Below the pieces are notes generated by a model that saw only the letters and a program-made list of their open reading frames with translations, was not told the origin of the DNA and made no database searches. This document shows positions 8,960 through 17,854 of a DNA stretch of 64,000 nt, piece after piece (positions within the stretch are counted from its first letter, which is position 1; each line of letters begins with the position of its first letter). Position numbers and translations under genes: made by a program. The DNA is taken from positions 1-64,000 of the forward strand of contig NZ_CALPBY010000006.1 in assembly GCF_943181405.1 (NCBI RefSeq), in the 5' to 3' direction. Source of the DNA: Cellulosimicrobium sp. Marseille-Q4280. Its GTDB lineage: Bacteria > Actinomycetota > Actinomycetes > Actinomycetales > Cellulomonadaceae.

Positions 8960-10554
8960 CGGGTCACCTCCGGCTCCGCGCGGCGGGTCGACGTCGCCCG
9001 GTCGGGCGGGAAGGGCGGCCACGCCGCGAAGTCGTCGGGGCTGCGACGCCAGCGCATCGCGGTGAGCACCCCGGCGCCCACCACGATGAGCAGGACCGCG
9101 CCCCACCCGAAGACCGCCAGGTACCACGCCGGGTACCCCTCGTAGCCGTCGGTCAGCAGCGTGACGATGCGCGACACGAGCATGTACCCGAGGACCACCG
9201 GGGCGAGCAGCCCGACGAGCCACACCCACCAGCGCCCCACCTGGAACGTCGAGACGGCGTTGAGGTGATAGCGCAGCTCCTCGCCGCGCCGCTGGACCCA
9301 CACGACGAGGATCGTCGTGAGGACGGCCGACGCGACGATGCCGATGTTGTTGGCCCACTGGTCCGCGGTGTCGAGCGCGATCAGGCCGGTCGTCGTGGAG
9401 AACAGCAGGACGGACACGACGGCGCTCACGACGCCGACGCGCGTCGCCGCCCCGCGCGGGGTCCAGCCGAACTTCTCCTGGAACGCCGCGGAGACCACCT
9501 GGAGGATCGACAGCAGCGACGTGAAGCCGGCCATGGCGAGCGAGCCGAAGAACAGGGCGCCGAAGATCGGGCCGCCGGGCATCTCGGACACGATGGCCGG
9601 GAAGGTGACGAACGACAGGATCGGCCCGCTGATGCCCTCGAGCTCGCCGACGCCGATGCCCTCCTCGTGGGCGAGGAAGCCCAGCGTCGCGAACACGCCG
9701 ATGCCCGCGAGGATCTCGAACGACGAGTTGGAGAACGCGACGACGAGGCCCGGCGACGTGAGGTTCGCGCGGCGCTTGCGGTACGACGCGTACGTGATCA
9801 TGATCCCGAAGGCGATGGACAGCGAGAAGAAGATCTGGCTGTACGCGGCGATCCACACGTTCGCGTCGCCGAGCGCAGCCCAGTTGGGCGTGAACAGCGC
9901 GTCGAGGCCGTCGGCCGCGCCCTCGAGGAACAGCGAGCGGACCACGAGCACGAGGAACGCGACGACGAGCAGCGGCAGGAAGACGGTGTTGGCGCGCTGG
10001 ACGCCCTTCGCGACACCGGCCGCCAGGACCACGATCGTCACGACCCACACGAGCACGAGCGGGATCAGCACCGCCGGGACGAAGTCGAAGGAGATGCCCG
10101 GGTCCGCGAGCTGCAGGTACTCGCCGGTGAAGAACGCGGCCGGGTCGTCGCCCCAGCGCAGGTCGAACGAGAAGACGAAGAAGCTCAGCGCCCACGCGAT
10201 GACCGCGGTGTAGTAGATCGCGATGACGAAGCAGATCATCACCTGGAACCAGCCGAGGCCCTCGAGCCAGCGTGCGACGCGGCGGAACGCGGTCGGCGCG
10301 GAGCCGCGGAAGCGGTGCCCGAGCGCGTAGTCGAGGAACAGGATCGGGATCCCGGCGGTGAGGAGGGCGATCAGGTAGGGCACGAGGAACGCGCCACCGC
10401 CGTTCTCGTACGCCACACCCGGGAAGCGCCAGATGTTGCCCAGCCCGACGGCCGAGCCGATCGCCGCGATGATGAAGCCGACCTGCCCGGTCCACTCCTC
10501 GCGCGGAGCGTCCTGGGCGGCCGCCCCGCCCGTCGTGCTCGGTGTCGCTGTCAC
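8956..10554 (-). CDS. metP: Sodium-dependent NSS-family amino-acid transporter (MetP-like)
   Basis: A 532-residue polytopic secondary transporter. The N-terminal NSS signature is clear (WTGQVGFIIAAIGSAVGLGN, WRFPGVAYENGGGAFL), and about 11-12 membrane helices follow. The unwound TM1/TM6 regions of the family bind Na+ and the amino acid. GTG 10554 is the preferred start (GAGGAG 5 bases upstream); ATG 10566 or 10593 are alternatives and would put that site inside the gene. Coupled to the MetS-like gene downstream. MetP of corynebacteria imports methionine and alanine; I assume, but cannot show, the same substrates. Confidence 0.88.
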   Translation of the reverse strand: MTATPSTTGGAAAQDAPREEWTGQVGFIIAAIGSAVGLGNIWRFPGVAYENGGGAFLVPYLIALLTAGIPILFLDYALGHRFRGSAPTAFRRVARWLEGLGWFQVMICFVIAIYYTAVIAWALSFFVFSFDLRWGDDPAAFFTGEYLQLADPGISFDFVPAVLIPLVLVWVVTIVVLAAGVAKGVQRANTVFLPLLVVAFLVLVVRSLFLEGAADGLDALFTPNWAALGDANVWIAAYSQIFFSLSIAFGIMITYASYRKRRANLTSPGLVVAFSNSSFEILAGIGVFATLGFLAHEEGIGVGELEGISGPILSFVTFPAIVSEMPGGPIFGALFFGSLAMAGFTSLLSILQVVSAAFQEKFGWTPRGAATRVGVVSAVVSVLLFSTTTGLIALDTADQWANNIGIVASAVLTTILVVWVQRRGEELRYHLNAVSTFQVGRWWVWLVGLLAPVVLGYMLVSRIVTLLTDGYEGYPAWYLAVFGWGAVLLIVVGAGVLTAMRWRRSPDDFAAWPPFPPDRATSTRRAEPEVTR

Positions 10555-10683
10555 AGGTCTCCTCATGCCGTGCGGTGGCTCGCGCGTCGGCACGGAGGCG
10601 CGACGGCGGGCCGGATCGTCCGCATCGACCGTACCGAGGGCCCCGTTCGCGCGCGAACGGGGACGGTCGCGCCCGCCCGACCC

Positions 10684-11997
10684 TCAGAGCGCGAGCAGGC
10701 GCTCCACGAACCCGCCGCGGAACGTCCCCGCCGGGTCGTAGCGCTCCGCGAGCGCGCGGAAGTCGGCGAGGTGCGGGTACGCGTCCGCAAGTCGCGCGAG
10801 CGCCTCCGGCGCGGCCCCGGCGGCGACCGCGTGCGACAGCTTGCCCCAGTGCGGGCGCGCGCCGAGGGGAGCGAGCGCGGCCTCGACGTCGGGCAGGAGG
10901 GCCGCGACGTCGTCGGGAAGGTTCTTCCAGGTGAAGTGGAAGCCGACCGTGGGGCCGTCGAACGGGCTCAGCCACAGCGGCTCGCGGTCCCCCGCCACGG
11001 TCCGGATCTCGGAGACCTGGAGCAGGGGCGCGACCCGGGGGCCGAGCGCGCGCAGCGCCGCGATGCCCGCGAGCGCGTGCTCGCGCGGCACGAGGTACTC
11101 CGACTGCAGCTCCTCGCCGTTGCTCGGCGTGAAGTCGAGCCGGAAGTGCGGCAGGCGCTCGTTCCACGGGCCCGCCTCGCCGAGCTGGGGCGTGCAGTGC
11201 ACCGGGTCGATGCCGTCGAGCATGTGGACGGGCGTCGCCGCGGGCCGCGCGCCGAAGAGGTCTCCTGGCGCTCCCTCCTCGCCGGGCGCGAGGCGCGTCT
11301 TGCGCCAGACCTGCTGCGCGCCGTCGGGCCCCCAGTCCGTGAAGAGGCTCACCGAGTACGCGGAGCCGGTGATCTCGTCGAGGTGGGACGTGATCGCCTC
11401 CCACGGCAGCCCGAGGTGCACGTCCTGGCGGACGTCGAACGTCGCCTCGGTCTCGAGCTCGAGGCGCGTGACGACGCCCAGCGCGCCCAGCGCCACCACG
11501 GCGCCGGGGAAGTCGGCGTCGCCCCGCCGGAGCGTGCGGACCTCGCCGCCGCCCGTGACGAGCTCGACCCCGACGACCGCGCTGGCGAGCGAGCCCACGC
11601 CGTCGCCCGAGCCGTGGGTGGCGGTGGCGACCGAGCCCGCGACGGAGATGTGCGGGAGCGATGCGAGGTTCGCGAGCGCGCGCCCGGCGCCCAGGACGTG
11701 ACGCGTGACGTCGCCGTAGCGCAGCCCGGCGGCGATCGACGCAACCCCGGTCGCCGGGTCGACCTCGACGGGCGGGCGTCCGTCCTCGTAGGCGTCGAGC
11801 ACGACGTGCGTCCCGGTCGTGTCGGCGACGTCGTCGAACGAGTGGCGCGAGCCGAGCGCCTTGATCCGCGGGGACGTGCGGACGAGCTCGACGAGCTCGT
11901 CGGGCGTCGTCGGGCGCACGACCTCCGTCGAGGAGTACGTGAGGTTGCCCGCCCAGTTCGTGGTGCGGCTCGTGCGGGTCGTCGTCGGCGTCGTCAC
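10684..11997 (-). CDS. FAD-linked alditol/xylitol oxidase family protein
   Basis: A 437-residue flavoprotein. It begins with a VAO-type FAD-binding domain: KALGSRHSF places a histidine at residue 52, the position of the covalently flavinylated His in Streptomyces alditol oxidase, and ISVAGSVATATHGSG is the second FAD motif. The C-terminal ALO domain follows (HFTWKN, PHWGK near 390). Length is close to alditol oxidases (about 420). It should oxidise sugar alcohols with oxygen, giving H2O2; L-gulono- or arabinono-lactone oxidase activity is the alternative. GTG 11997 was chosen because the region upstream in frame is low-complexity. No linked sugar genes are visible. Confidence 0.85.
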   Translation of the reverse strand: MTTPTTTRTSRTTNWAGNLTYSSTEVVRPTTPDELVELVRTSPRIKALGSRHSFDDVADTTGTHVVLDAYEDGRPPVEVDPATGVASIAAGLRYGDVTRHVLGAGRALANLASLPHISVAGSVATATHGSGDGVGSLASAVVGVELVTGGGEVRTLRRGDADFPGAVVALGALGVVTRLELETEATFDVRQDVHLGLPWEAITSHLDEITGSAYSVSLFTDWGPDGAQQVWRKTRLAPGEEGAPGDLFGARPAATPVHMLDGIDPVHCTPQLGEAGPWNERLPHFRLDFTPSNGEELQSEYLVPREHALAGIAALRALGPRVAPLLQVSEIRTVAGDREPLWLSPFDGPTVGFHFTWKNLPDDVAALLPDVEAALAPLGARPHWGKLSHAVAAGAAPEALARLADAYPHLADFRALAERYDPAGTFRGGFVERLLAL

Positions 11998-12069
11998 GGG
12001 ACCACCCTGCCACGCCTGGGCGGCCTCGACGCGAGCCTCGGCCTCTCGTCCGCCCGGTTCCGCGGCGGA

Positions 12070-12097
12070 GACCCCCGTCTCGGCGGAGACCGGGGTC
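12070..12097 (-). terminator. Candidate hairpin downstream of a hypothetical gene
   Basis: Arms 12070-12081 and 12086-12097 pair with one mismatch around a 4-base loop. It lies 43 bases after the stop at 12140 and before the oxidase start, so it fits a terminator for the hypothetical gene. There is no U-run. Confidence 0.45.
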
Positions 12098-12139
12098 GTC
12101 CTCCCGGGACGGCGGTGCGTGCCGGACCCCGGCCGGGGG

Positions 12140-12784
12140 TCACGGAGCCGACGCTGCCCCGACGAGCGTGACCTGCTCCTCCGCGACCACCGCACCGGTC
12201 TCGACGTCGAGCACGACGACCGTGGACGGCGGCAGGTGGTCGAGCGACGGCGCGACGTAGTCGGGGACCGGCGCGCAGGTCCGCCGGTCGAAGGTCATGA
12301 GCACCGTGCGGGTGGTCGTCTCGACCTGGGCGATCACCGCGTGCTCGAGGTCCGACAGGGGCCACTGCTCGACCGGGAGGACGTTCCCCTCCTCGTCCGC
12401 GGGAAACCTGCTCCACGGCCCTTCCATGCCCCGGTGCTCGTACTCCTCGCCGTCCTCGCCGAGGACCCTCACGGAGCCCTGCGACGGCTGGTCCGCCGAC
12501 GAGCAGTCGCGGATGCCGTTCGTCGGGAGCACGGGGCGGGCCTGCTCTGCGGGCTGCGGGTCGAGAGCCTCCCCGCCGGTCCTCGGCTCGACCTCCGGGT
12601 CGGGGACGTGCCGTGCCGGACTCTCGTCGGCCGTCGCGGCGCGAGGAACCGGTGCCAGCGCCGGACCGAGCGCGAGCGCGACGCCCGCGAGGACCACGAC
12701 GACTCCGCCGGCGAGCACGAGCCCGGACCGTGACGGTGTCCGCGCCGCCCCCTGCGGCGGTGCTCCCGGTCGCTCCGACGTCAT
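12140..12784 (-). CDS. Membrane-anchored hypothetical protein
   Basis: A 214-residue protein with a short Arg/Pro-rich N-terminus, one membrane helix at about 21-45 (GLVLAGGVVVVLAGVALALGPA), and an extracytoplasmic domain. Two cysteines (NGIRDCSS near 93 and RRTCAPV near 171) could form a disulfide. Visible blocks include MEGPWSRFPADEEGNVLPV and VIAQVETTTRTVLMTFDRRT. I recognise no family. A run AGGGGGG precedes the ATG by 4 bases. It lies 46 bases downstream of the winged-helix gene's stop side on the same strand but may have its own transcript. Confidence 0.75.
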   Translation of the reverse strand: MTSERPGAPPQGAARTPSRSGLVLAGGVVVVLAGVALALGPALAPVPRAATADESPARHVPDPEVEPRTGGEALDPQPAEQARPVLPTNGIRDCSSADQPSQGSVRVLGEDGEEYEHRGMEGPWSRFPADEEGNVLPVEQWPLSDLEHAVIAQVETTTRTVLMTFDRRTCAPVPDYVAPSLDHLPPSTVVVLDVETGAVVAEEQVTLVGAASAP

Positions 12785-12830
12785 CGTGCCCCCCTGGCCC
12801 GGCCGTCCTCATGACGGCTCGACCGAAACC

Positions 12831-14036
12831 CTACGACGTGACGTCGCGCAGCGGGAGACCCCAGTGCGTCGCGACCTCGTGGGCCTGCGCCGCGAACGCC
12901 GCACGCTCCGCCGGGGACGGGTCGCGGCGCCACTGCGTCTCGACCGCGACGTCACGCGCTCCGACGACCCACCGCCACCGCCCGACGACCACGCCGTCGA
13001 CGGCGAGACCGTGGATGAACGACCCGAGCCGGTCGCCCAGGTCGACGCCGGGCGCGACGACGACGCCGCGGCTCTCGCCGTAGGACATGAACAGCTCGTC
13101 GTAGCTCTGCAGGAGGTCGACGACAGGCCCCCCGGGATGGCCGTCGGGGCCCCTGACGGCGAGATACCGCTCGGGGTCGAGCACGCGCTCCCCCGCGGCG
13201 TCGTCGGCGAGCCGCCACAGCACGAGGCCGTCGAGCGCACCCCCACCGGGCGCGGCGACGACCTCCTCGCCGAGCAGGTCCAGCGCGCGGCGCACGTCCG
13301 TGAGGGTGAGGCCCGACCACTGCGCGACGTCCTTGACCGTCGCGCACGCCCGGCTCGCGAGGTATCGGCGCACGAGCTCGACGAGCGCCGCGTCGCGGTC
13401 GAACGTCGCGCCGAGCGGCCCGTACCCGGCGGGGACCCGGTCGTCGAACGCGGCGTACGTCTGCTGCTTCCCGCGCACCGGGCCGCTGATCACCTGACGG
13501 TCGAGCTCGGCCGCCATGAGGACGTACCCGAGGGCCATGCCGTCCAGCGCGAGGTCGCGCTGGGCGAGGAGCGCGGCGAGCTCGCGCCGCGTGCACGGGC
13601 GGTCCTGCACGGCCTCGACGACGAGGTCGCGCTGACGCGCGTGGTCCGCGGTGCCGACCTGCCGGTACATCGTCCCGTTGGTCCCGTGCACGCGCGGCGC
13701 GCTGAGCTCGAGGAGCCAGCGCGCGTCGTCGGGCCGGACGAGGTGCCACGTGGGCCGCAGGACGTGCGTGCGCAGCACCTCGCCCCGGTCGCACGCCGCG
13801 ACCGCACCCGCGGCGCCCGGCCGCACCGCCGGGTCGAGCCGGCGCGTGAGCCCCCACAGCGCGGGGTGGAACTCCTGGCCCTGCACCGCGACGAGGTGCC
13901 CGACGGCGGTCGCGACGTCCGGCAGGTCGGGTGACCGCAGGCGGTGCGCGGCGAGGCGCGCCGCGCGCACGCGGTCGCCGTCGAGCGGGGGCGTCCCCGG
14001 GTCGGGTCCGCGCGCGGCGCCTCGCCCGGGGCTCAC
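12831..14036 (-). CDS. Winged-helix DNA-binding domain protein (HTH_42 family)
   Basis: A 401-residue protein of the winged-helix family that includes AlkZ-type DNA glycosylases and many uncharacterised members. Recognisable blocks are VGHLVAVQGQEFHPALWGLT (about 45-65), THVLRPTWHLVRPDDARWLL (about 90-110), then DVAQWSGLTLTDVRRALDLL and a C-terminal block SYDELFMSYGESRG. QGQ and HVLRPTWH are the family hallmarks; in AlkZ the Gln residues of a QxQ motif are catalytic, and QGQ here keeps that pattern. A DNA crosslink/alkylation repair role is inference. Its GTG overlaps the stop of the LmeA-like gene by 4 bases. Confidence 0.8.
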   Translation of the reverse strand: MSPGRGAARGPDPGTPPLDGDRVRAARLAAHRLRSPDLPDVATAVGHLVAVQGQEFHPALWGLTRRLDPAVRPGAAGAVAACDRGEVLRTHVLRPTWHLVRPDDARWLLELSAPRVHGTNGTMYRQVGTADHARQRDLVVEAVQDRPCTRRELAALLAQRDLALDGMALGYVLMAAELDRQVISGPVRGKQQTYAAFDDRVPAGYGPLGATFDRDAALVELVRRYLASRACATVKDVAQWSGLTLTDVRRALDLLGEEVVAAPGGGALDGLVLWRLADDAAGERVLDPERYLAVRGPDGHPGGPVVDLLQSYDELFMSYGESRGVVVAPGVDLGDRLGSFIHGLAVDGVVVGRWRWVVGARDVAVETQWRRDPSPAERAAFAAQAHEVATHWGLPLRDVTS

Positions 14037-14722
14037 GACGCGACGAGGTCCGTGGCGACGATGTCGGTCCCCGTGACCGCGACCCGGACCCCGCCCTCCG
14101 CGACGGCCACGGAGTCGAGCGCGACGCCCTCGGGAAGGTCGAGGGCGATCTGGAGGTCGGTGAGGGCCCCGGCGACCCCCGGGGGGAGGTCGTCGACCGA
14201 CACGACGCCCAGACCTGTCCGCACCGCCTCGACGTCGACGGCCAGCGTCTCGGGACCGGAGACGCGGGGCGTGACGTCGACGGTGACGGGCAGGCCCAGC
14301 ACGTCGACCCCGAGCGCGAGGACGTCGCCGTCGGCGGTGACCGTGACGTCGAGGTCGGACTGCTCCTGGACGGCCTCCTGCAGCGACGACTCCGCGAGGA
14401 CGCCCGACGCCGTGCCCGACGCGACCGTGTACGGCTCCGACGTCCCCACCCCGCGCGCGTCGACCTGGAGGTCCGAGACGGCATAGCCGGCGAAGGTCGC
14501 CGAGTCGGCCGAGCCCGTGACGTGCGAGAGCTCGCCGCGCGCGACCTGCGTGAGGAACGGGAAGCCCGTGATGTCGATCTGCGCGCCGGTCACGTCGTCC
14601 GCCTCCTGCTCGAACGCGGTGACGGCCCCACGCTCGGCCGACCGCACGGCGATGCGGTCCGCGACCACCGCGACCCCGACGAGGACGACCAGCACGACCA
14701 GGACACCGACGAGGCGCTTCAT
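14033..14722 (-). CDS. LmeA-like phospholipid-binding protein (DUF2993)
   Basis: A 229-residue envelope protein with an uncleaved signal anchor or signal peptide at 1-22 (MKRLVGVLVVLVVLVGVAVV) followed by the DUF2993 domain: ITGFPFLTQVARGELSHVTGS near 50-70 is the family hallmark. In mycobacteria LmeA binds phospholipids and supports lipomannan elongation. Here the role is inferred only from the family. It starts a two-gene unit with the winged-helix gene (GTGA overlap) and is divergent from the F420 oxidoreductase; a palindromic repeat lies in the gap between them. Confidence 0.87.
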   Translation of the reverse strand: MKRLVGVLVVLVVLVGVAVVADRIAVRSAERGAVTAFEQEADDVTGAQIDITGFPFLTQVARGELSHVTGSADSATFAGYAVSDLQVDARGVGTSEPYTVASGTASGVLAESSLQEAVQEQSDLDVTVTADGDVLALGVDVLGLPVTVDVTPRVSGPETLAVDVEAVRTGLGVVSVDDLPPGVAGALTDLQIALDLPEGVALDSVAVAEGGVRVAVTGTDIVATDLVAS

Positions 14723-14741
14723 GCGCCCACCCTAGGTCCGC

Positions 14742-14820
14742 CGAGCACGACATGACGGCCGTTCTGAGCACCTTCGCGTCCCACAGGTCGTGCTCGACCG
14801 CGGGCGGCGTCGTGCTCGAC
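14742..14820. repeat. Dispersed intergenic palindrome, copy 1
   Basis: Arms 14742-14754 and 14784-14796 (CGAGCACGACATG with CAGGTCGTGCTCG) pair with one mismatch; a third GTCGTGCTCG follows near 14809-14818. Bases 14784-14820 match 43959-43995 at 32 of 37 positions. It sits between divergent genes, so a terminator role is unlikely. Confidence 0.7.
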
Positions 14821-14840
14821 GGCGACGTAGATTGCCGCCC

Positions 14841-15626
14841 ATGACCTCTTCGCAGCACCCTTTCCGCATCGGCGTCCAGCTCCAGCCGCAGCACGCCGAC
14901 TACGCCCAGATCCGCGACGCCGTGCTGCGCGCGGAGGACCTCGGCGTCGACGTGATCTTCAACTGGGACCACTTCTTCCCGCTCAGCGGCGACCCGGACG
15001 GCAAGCACTTCGAGTGCTGGACGATGCTCGCGGCCTGGGCGGAGCAGACCGAGCGCGTCGAGATCGGCGCGCTCGTGACGTGCAACAGCTACCGCAACCC
15101 GGACCTGCTCGCCGACATGGCGCACACGGTCGACCACATCTCGGGCGGCCGGCTGATCCTCGGGATCGGTGCCGGCTGGTTCGAGCGCGACTACGCCGAG
15201 TACGGCTACGAGTTCGGGACCGCGGGCTCGCGCATCGCCGACCTCGCGGACGCCCTCCCCCGCATCCGGGCGCGCTGGGCCGCGAAGAACCCCGCGCCGA
15301 CGCGCGACATCCCCGTGCTCATCGGGGGCGGCGGGGAGAGGAAGACGCTGCGCCTCGTCGCCGAGCACGCCGACGTGTGGCACTCCTTCGGCGACGCGTC
15401 GACCCTCGCGCGCAAGAGCGCGATCCTCGACGAGCACGGCGCGGCGGTCGGGCGCGACACGGGTGCGCTCGTCGAGCGGTCGATCGGGGTCTCGCGGCCG
15501 CCGAGCGAGGTCGCGGACGAGCTCGTCGCCGCCGGCGCGACGCTGTTCACGACCGACACGGACGGCCCTGACTACGACCTCGCGCTCACCAAGGAGTGGG
15601 TGGCCTGGCGCGACGCGCAGGGCTGA
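14841..15626 (+). CDS. LLM-class F420-dependent oxidoreductase
   Basis: A 261-residue luciferase-like TIM-barrel protein. F420-family hallmarks are visible: VDVIFNWDHFFPLSGD (about 33-48), WAEQTERVEIGALVTCNSYRNP, ISGGRLILGIGAGWFERDYAEYG (split over 105-127) and PVLIGGGGERKTLRLVAEHAD near 160. These enzymes use reduced deazaflavin F420 to reduce or oxidise small organic substrates; the substrate is unknown. ATG 14841 (MTSSQHPF) was chosen because the upstream in-frame extension is all Arg and Leu; a TAGATT hexamer at 14828-14833 suggests a near-leaderless transcript. The MFS gene follows 96 bases downstream. Confidence 0.88.
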   Translation: MTSSQHPFRIGVQLQPQHADYAQIRDAVLRAEDLGVDVIFNWDHFFPLSGDPDGKHFECWTMLAAWAEQTERVEIGALVTCNSYRNPDLLADMAHTVDHISGGRLILGIGAGWFERDYAEYGYEFGTAGSRIADLADALPRIRARWAAKNPAPTRDIPVLIGGGGERKTLRLVAEHADVWHSFGDASTLARKSAILDEHGAAVGRDTGALVERSIGVSRPPSEVADELVAAGATLFTTDTDGPDYDLALTKEWVAWRDAQG

Positions 15627-15722
15627 CGCGACCGGGCGGCCGTCTCAGCACGTGATCGCGCACGACGTGTTCCCGCACGCCGCACCCGGCTCCCCCGCGA
15701 CCAGCGGATCCCCGCGGGTCTC

Positions 15723-16943
15723 GTGATCCTGCTGTCGGCCCTGACCGCCGTCGGCCCGCTGACGATCGACCTCTACCTCGCCGCGTTCCCCGAGATCGTC
15801 GACGAGCTCGGCACCACCGCGTCGCGCGTCCAGCTCACGCTCACCGCGACGCTCGCCGGCCTCGCCCTCGGGCAGCTCCTCATCGGGTCGCTCTCGGACG
15901 CGGTCGGCCGGCGCCTGCCCCTGCTCGTGTCGCTCGCCGTCTACGTCGCGGCGTCGGTCGGCATCGTGTTCGCCGGCTCCGTCGAGGCGCTCACGGGACT
16001 GCGGTTCGTCCAGGGCCTGTCCGCCGCGGCGGGCATGGTCCTGTCCATGGCGATCGTGCGCGACCTGTTCGACGGCTACCGCATCGGCAAGGTCATCGCG
16101 CGCCTCATGCTCGTCGTCGGTGTCGCGCCGATCCTCGCGCCGACCATCGGCGCGCAGTTCCTGCACCTGTGGACGTGGCGCTCGATGTTCGTCGCGCTCG
16201 CCGGCGTCGGGGTCGTGCTGTTCGTCGTCGTGCTCCTGCGCCTGCGCGAGTCGCTGCCCGTCGAGCGCCGCCGGACCGGTGGCACGGGCGCCGCCCTGCG
16301 CTCGTACGGGTCGCTGCTCTCCGACGGGTCCTTCGTCGGGCTGGCGCTCATCGCCGGGTTCTACATGGCGGCCATGTTCACGTACATCTCCGCGTCGACG
16401 TTCGTCTTCCAGGAGACGTTCGGGATGTCCGCGCAGCAGTACGCGATCGTGTTCGGCGCCGGAGCCGTCTCCGTGACGGCCGGGTCGCAGATCAACGGCG
16501 CGCTCGTGGGGCGGGTCCGGCCCGAGCGGATCCTCCAGGCCGCGATCGCCGCGGGCTTCGTCCTGTCGGGCGCGCTCCTCGTCGCGGCGCTCGCGGGCGG
16601 CGGGCTCGCGGTGCTCGTCCCGCTCATCGTGCTCACGCTCGGCACGGCCGGGTTCGTCATGCCGTCGGTCCCGGCGATCGCGCTGGAGCGCAACGCCCAC
16701 AGGGCGGGCAGCGCGGCGGCGCTCATCGGCGCGGCGCAGTTCGGCGTCGGGGCGGTCATCGCGCCGGTCACGGGCCTGCTGGGCGGACCGCCCGCGGTGA
16801 CCATGGCGGCCGTGATGTTCGGCGTCGTCGCCGTCGCGGGGGCGATCCTCGTCGCCGTGCGTCGCACGTTCGCCGCACCCGTCGACAGCACGACGTCGCT
16901 GCCGCCGACCCCGCAGCCCGCCACGGCGGACGTCCACGCCTGA
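15723..16943 (+). CDS. Bcr/CflA-family MFS drug-efflux transporter
   Basis: A 406-residue 12-helix major facilitator protein. The family signature after TM1 is present (LTAVGPLTIDLYLAAFPEI), then the motif A loop GSLSDAVGRRLP and the Bcr-type QETFGMSAQQYAIVF. These pumps export drugs or sulfonamides in exchange for protons. The only standard start codon is GTG 15723, which has no Shine-Dalgarno sequence and cuts into TM1; the frame stays open upstream to 15627 and reads RIPAGL just before the GTG, as full-length homologues do. The true start may be a non-standard codon or the 5' end may be damaged. Confidence 0.85.
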   Translation: MILLSALTAVGPLTIDLYLAAFPEIVDELGTTASRVQLTLTATLAGLALGQLLIGSLSDAVGRRLPLLVSLAVYVAASVGIVFAGSVEALTGLRFVQGLSAAAGMVLSMAIVRDLFDGYRIGKVIARLMLVVGVAPILAPTIGAQFLHLWTWRSMFVALAGVGVVLFVVVLLRLRESLPVERRRTGGTGAALRSYGSLLSDGSFVGLALIAGFYMAAMFTYISASTFVFQETFGMSAQQYAIVFGAGAVSVTAGSQINGALVGRVRPERILQAAIAAGFVLSGALLVAALAGGGLAVLVPLIVLTLGTAGFVMPSVPAIALERNAHRAGSAAALIGAAQFGVGAVIAPVTGLLGGPPAVTMAAVMFGVVAVAGAILVAVRRTFAAPVDSTTSLPPTPQPATADVHA

Positions 16944-16973
16944 CGCGGGACGCCGAGCACGTACCCGCTCGCT

Positions 16974-17032
16974 GCCGAGCACGACCTGAGGGCCGTTTCC
17001 GGCCCGTTCACGACTCTCAGGTCGTGCTCGGC
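16974..17032. repeat. Dispersed intergenic palindrome, copy 2
   Basis: A perfect 17-bp inverted repeat (16974-16990 GCCGAGCACGACCTGAG; 17016-17032) around a 25-base loop that itself holds a small GGCC hairpin. It shares the core TCAGGTCGTGCTCG with copies 1 and 3. It lies downstream of the MFS gene and could serve as its terminator. Confidence 0.8.
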
Positions 17033-17067
17033 GATCGACGGGGAGCGTTCTCGGCGAGGATGGCCGC

Positions 17068-17853
17068 GTGACGCCCGACGACGACGCCTACCCTCGCGAG
17101 GTGCGTGACGCGCCGACGCTCGACGCGCTCGACGCGCACCTCGTGGAGTGCCGCGCGTGCCCGCGGCTCGTCGCGTGGCGCGAGCACGTCGCGGTCGTCC
17201 GGCGGGCGTCGTTCCGTGACGACGAGTACTGGGCGCGGCCGGTCCCGAGCTTCGGCGACGACCGGCCGGGGATCCTCGTCGTCGGTCTGGCTCCCGCCGC
17301 CCACGGCGCGAACCGCACGGGACGCATGTTCACCGGCGATCGCAGCGGCGACTTCCTCTTCGCGGCGATGCACCGCACCGGCCTCGCGAACCAGCCCACG
17401 TCCGTGAGCGCCGACGACGGCCTGCGGCTCACGGGCGTCCGCGTCACCGCGCCCGTCCGGTGCGCGCCGCCCGACAACAAGCCGCTCCCCGCGGAGCGGC
17501 AGCGCTGCGGCCCCTACCTCGCACGCGAGGTCGAGTTCCTGGGCGCGACCGTGCGGGTCGCCGTCGTGCTCGGCGGGTTCGGCTGGCAGGCGCTGCTCGC
17601 GACGCTCGCCGAGCAGGGGTGGGAGGTCCCCCGCCCGCGACCCCGGTTCGCGCACGGCGCGGAGGTGACGCTACGGCGTCGTGCACCCGTGCCCGACGGC
17701 GGGGGCGCAGCGCAGGAGCAGACCCTCACCCTCCTGGGGTGCTTCCACGTGAGCCAGCAGAACACCTTCACGGGACGGCTCACGCCCGACATGCTCGACG
17801 CCGTGCTGCTCCGGGCGCGAGGGCTCGCCGGGCTGGGCGAACCCATCGGCTGA
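17068..17853 (+). CDS. Family 5 uracil-DNA glycosylase (UdgB-like)
   Basis: A 261-residue DNA repair enzyme that removes uracil or other deaminated bases. Four cysteines for the iron-sulfur cluster are in place: C28 and C31 (ECRACPRL), C132 (VRCAPPDNKP) and C147 (QRCGPY). The active-site motif GLAPAAHGANRTGRMFTGD (73-91) has the family 5 form GLAPAxxGxNRTGR, which lacks the Asp/Asn catalytic residue of families 1 and 4, and CFHVSQQNTFTG near 220 is the second motif. The GTG start at 17068 has GCGAGGA about 10 bases upstream. It stands alone between palindrome copy 2 and a small convergent gene. Confidence 0.9.
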   Translation: MTPDDDAYPREVRDAPTLDALDAHLVECRACPRLVAWREHVAVVRRASFRDDEYWARPVPSFGDDRPGILVVGLAPAAHGANRTGRMFTGDRSGDFLFAAMHRTGLANQPTSVSADDGLRLTGVRVTAPVRCAPPDNKPLPAERQRCGPYLAREVEFLGATVRVAVVLGGFGWQALLATLAEQGWEVPRPRPRFAHGAEVTLRRRAPVPDGGGAAQEQTLTLLGCFHVSQQNTFTGRLTPDMLDAVLLRARGLAGLGEPIG

Positions 17854-17854
17854 C

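Noticed and set aside
8713-12171. A long forward frame over transporter and oxidase genes
   Set aside because: Overlaps three minus-strand genes with clear families; no motif of its own.
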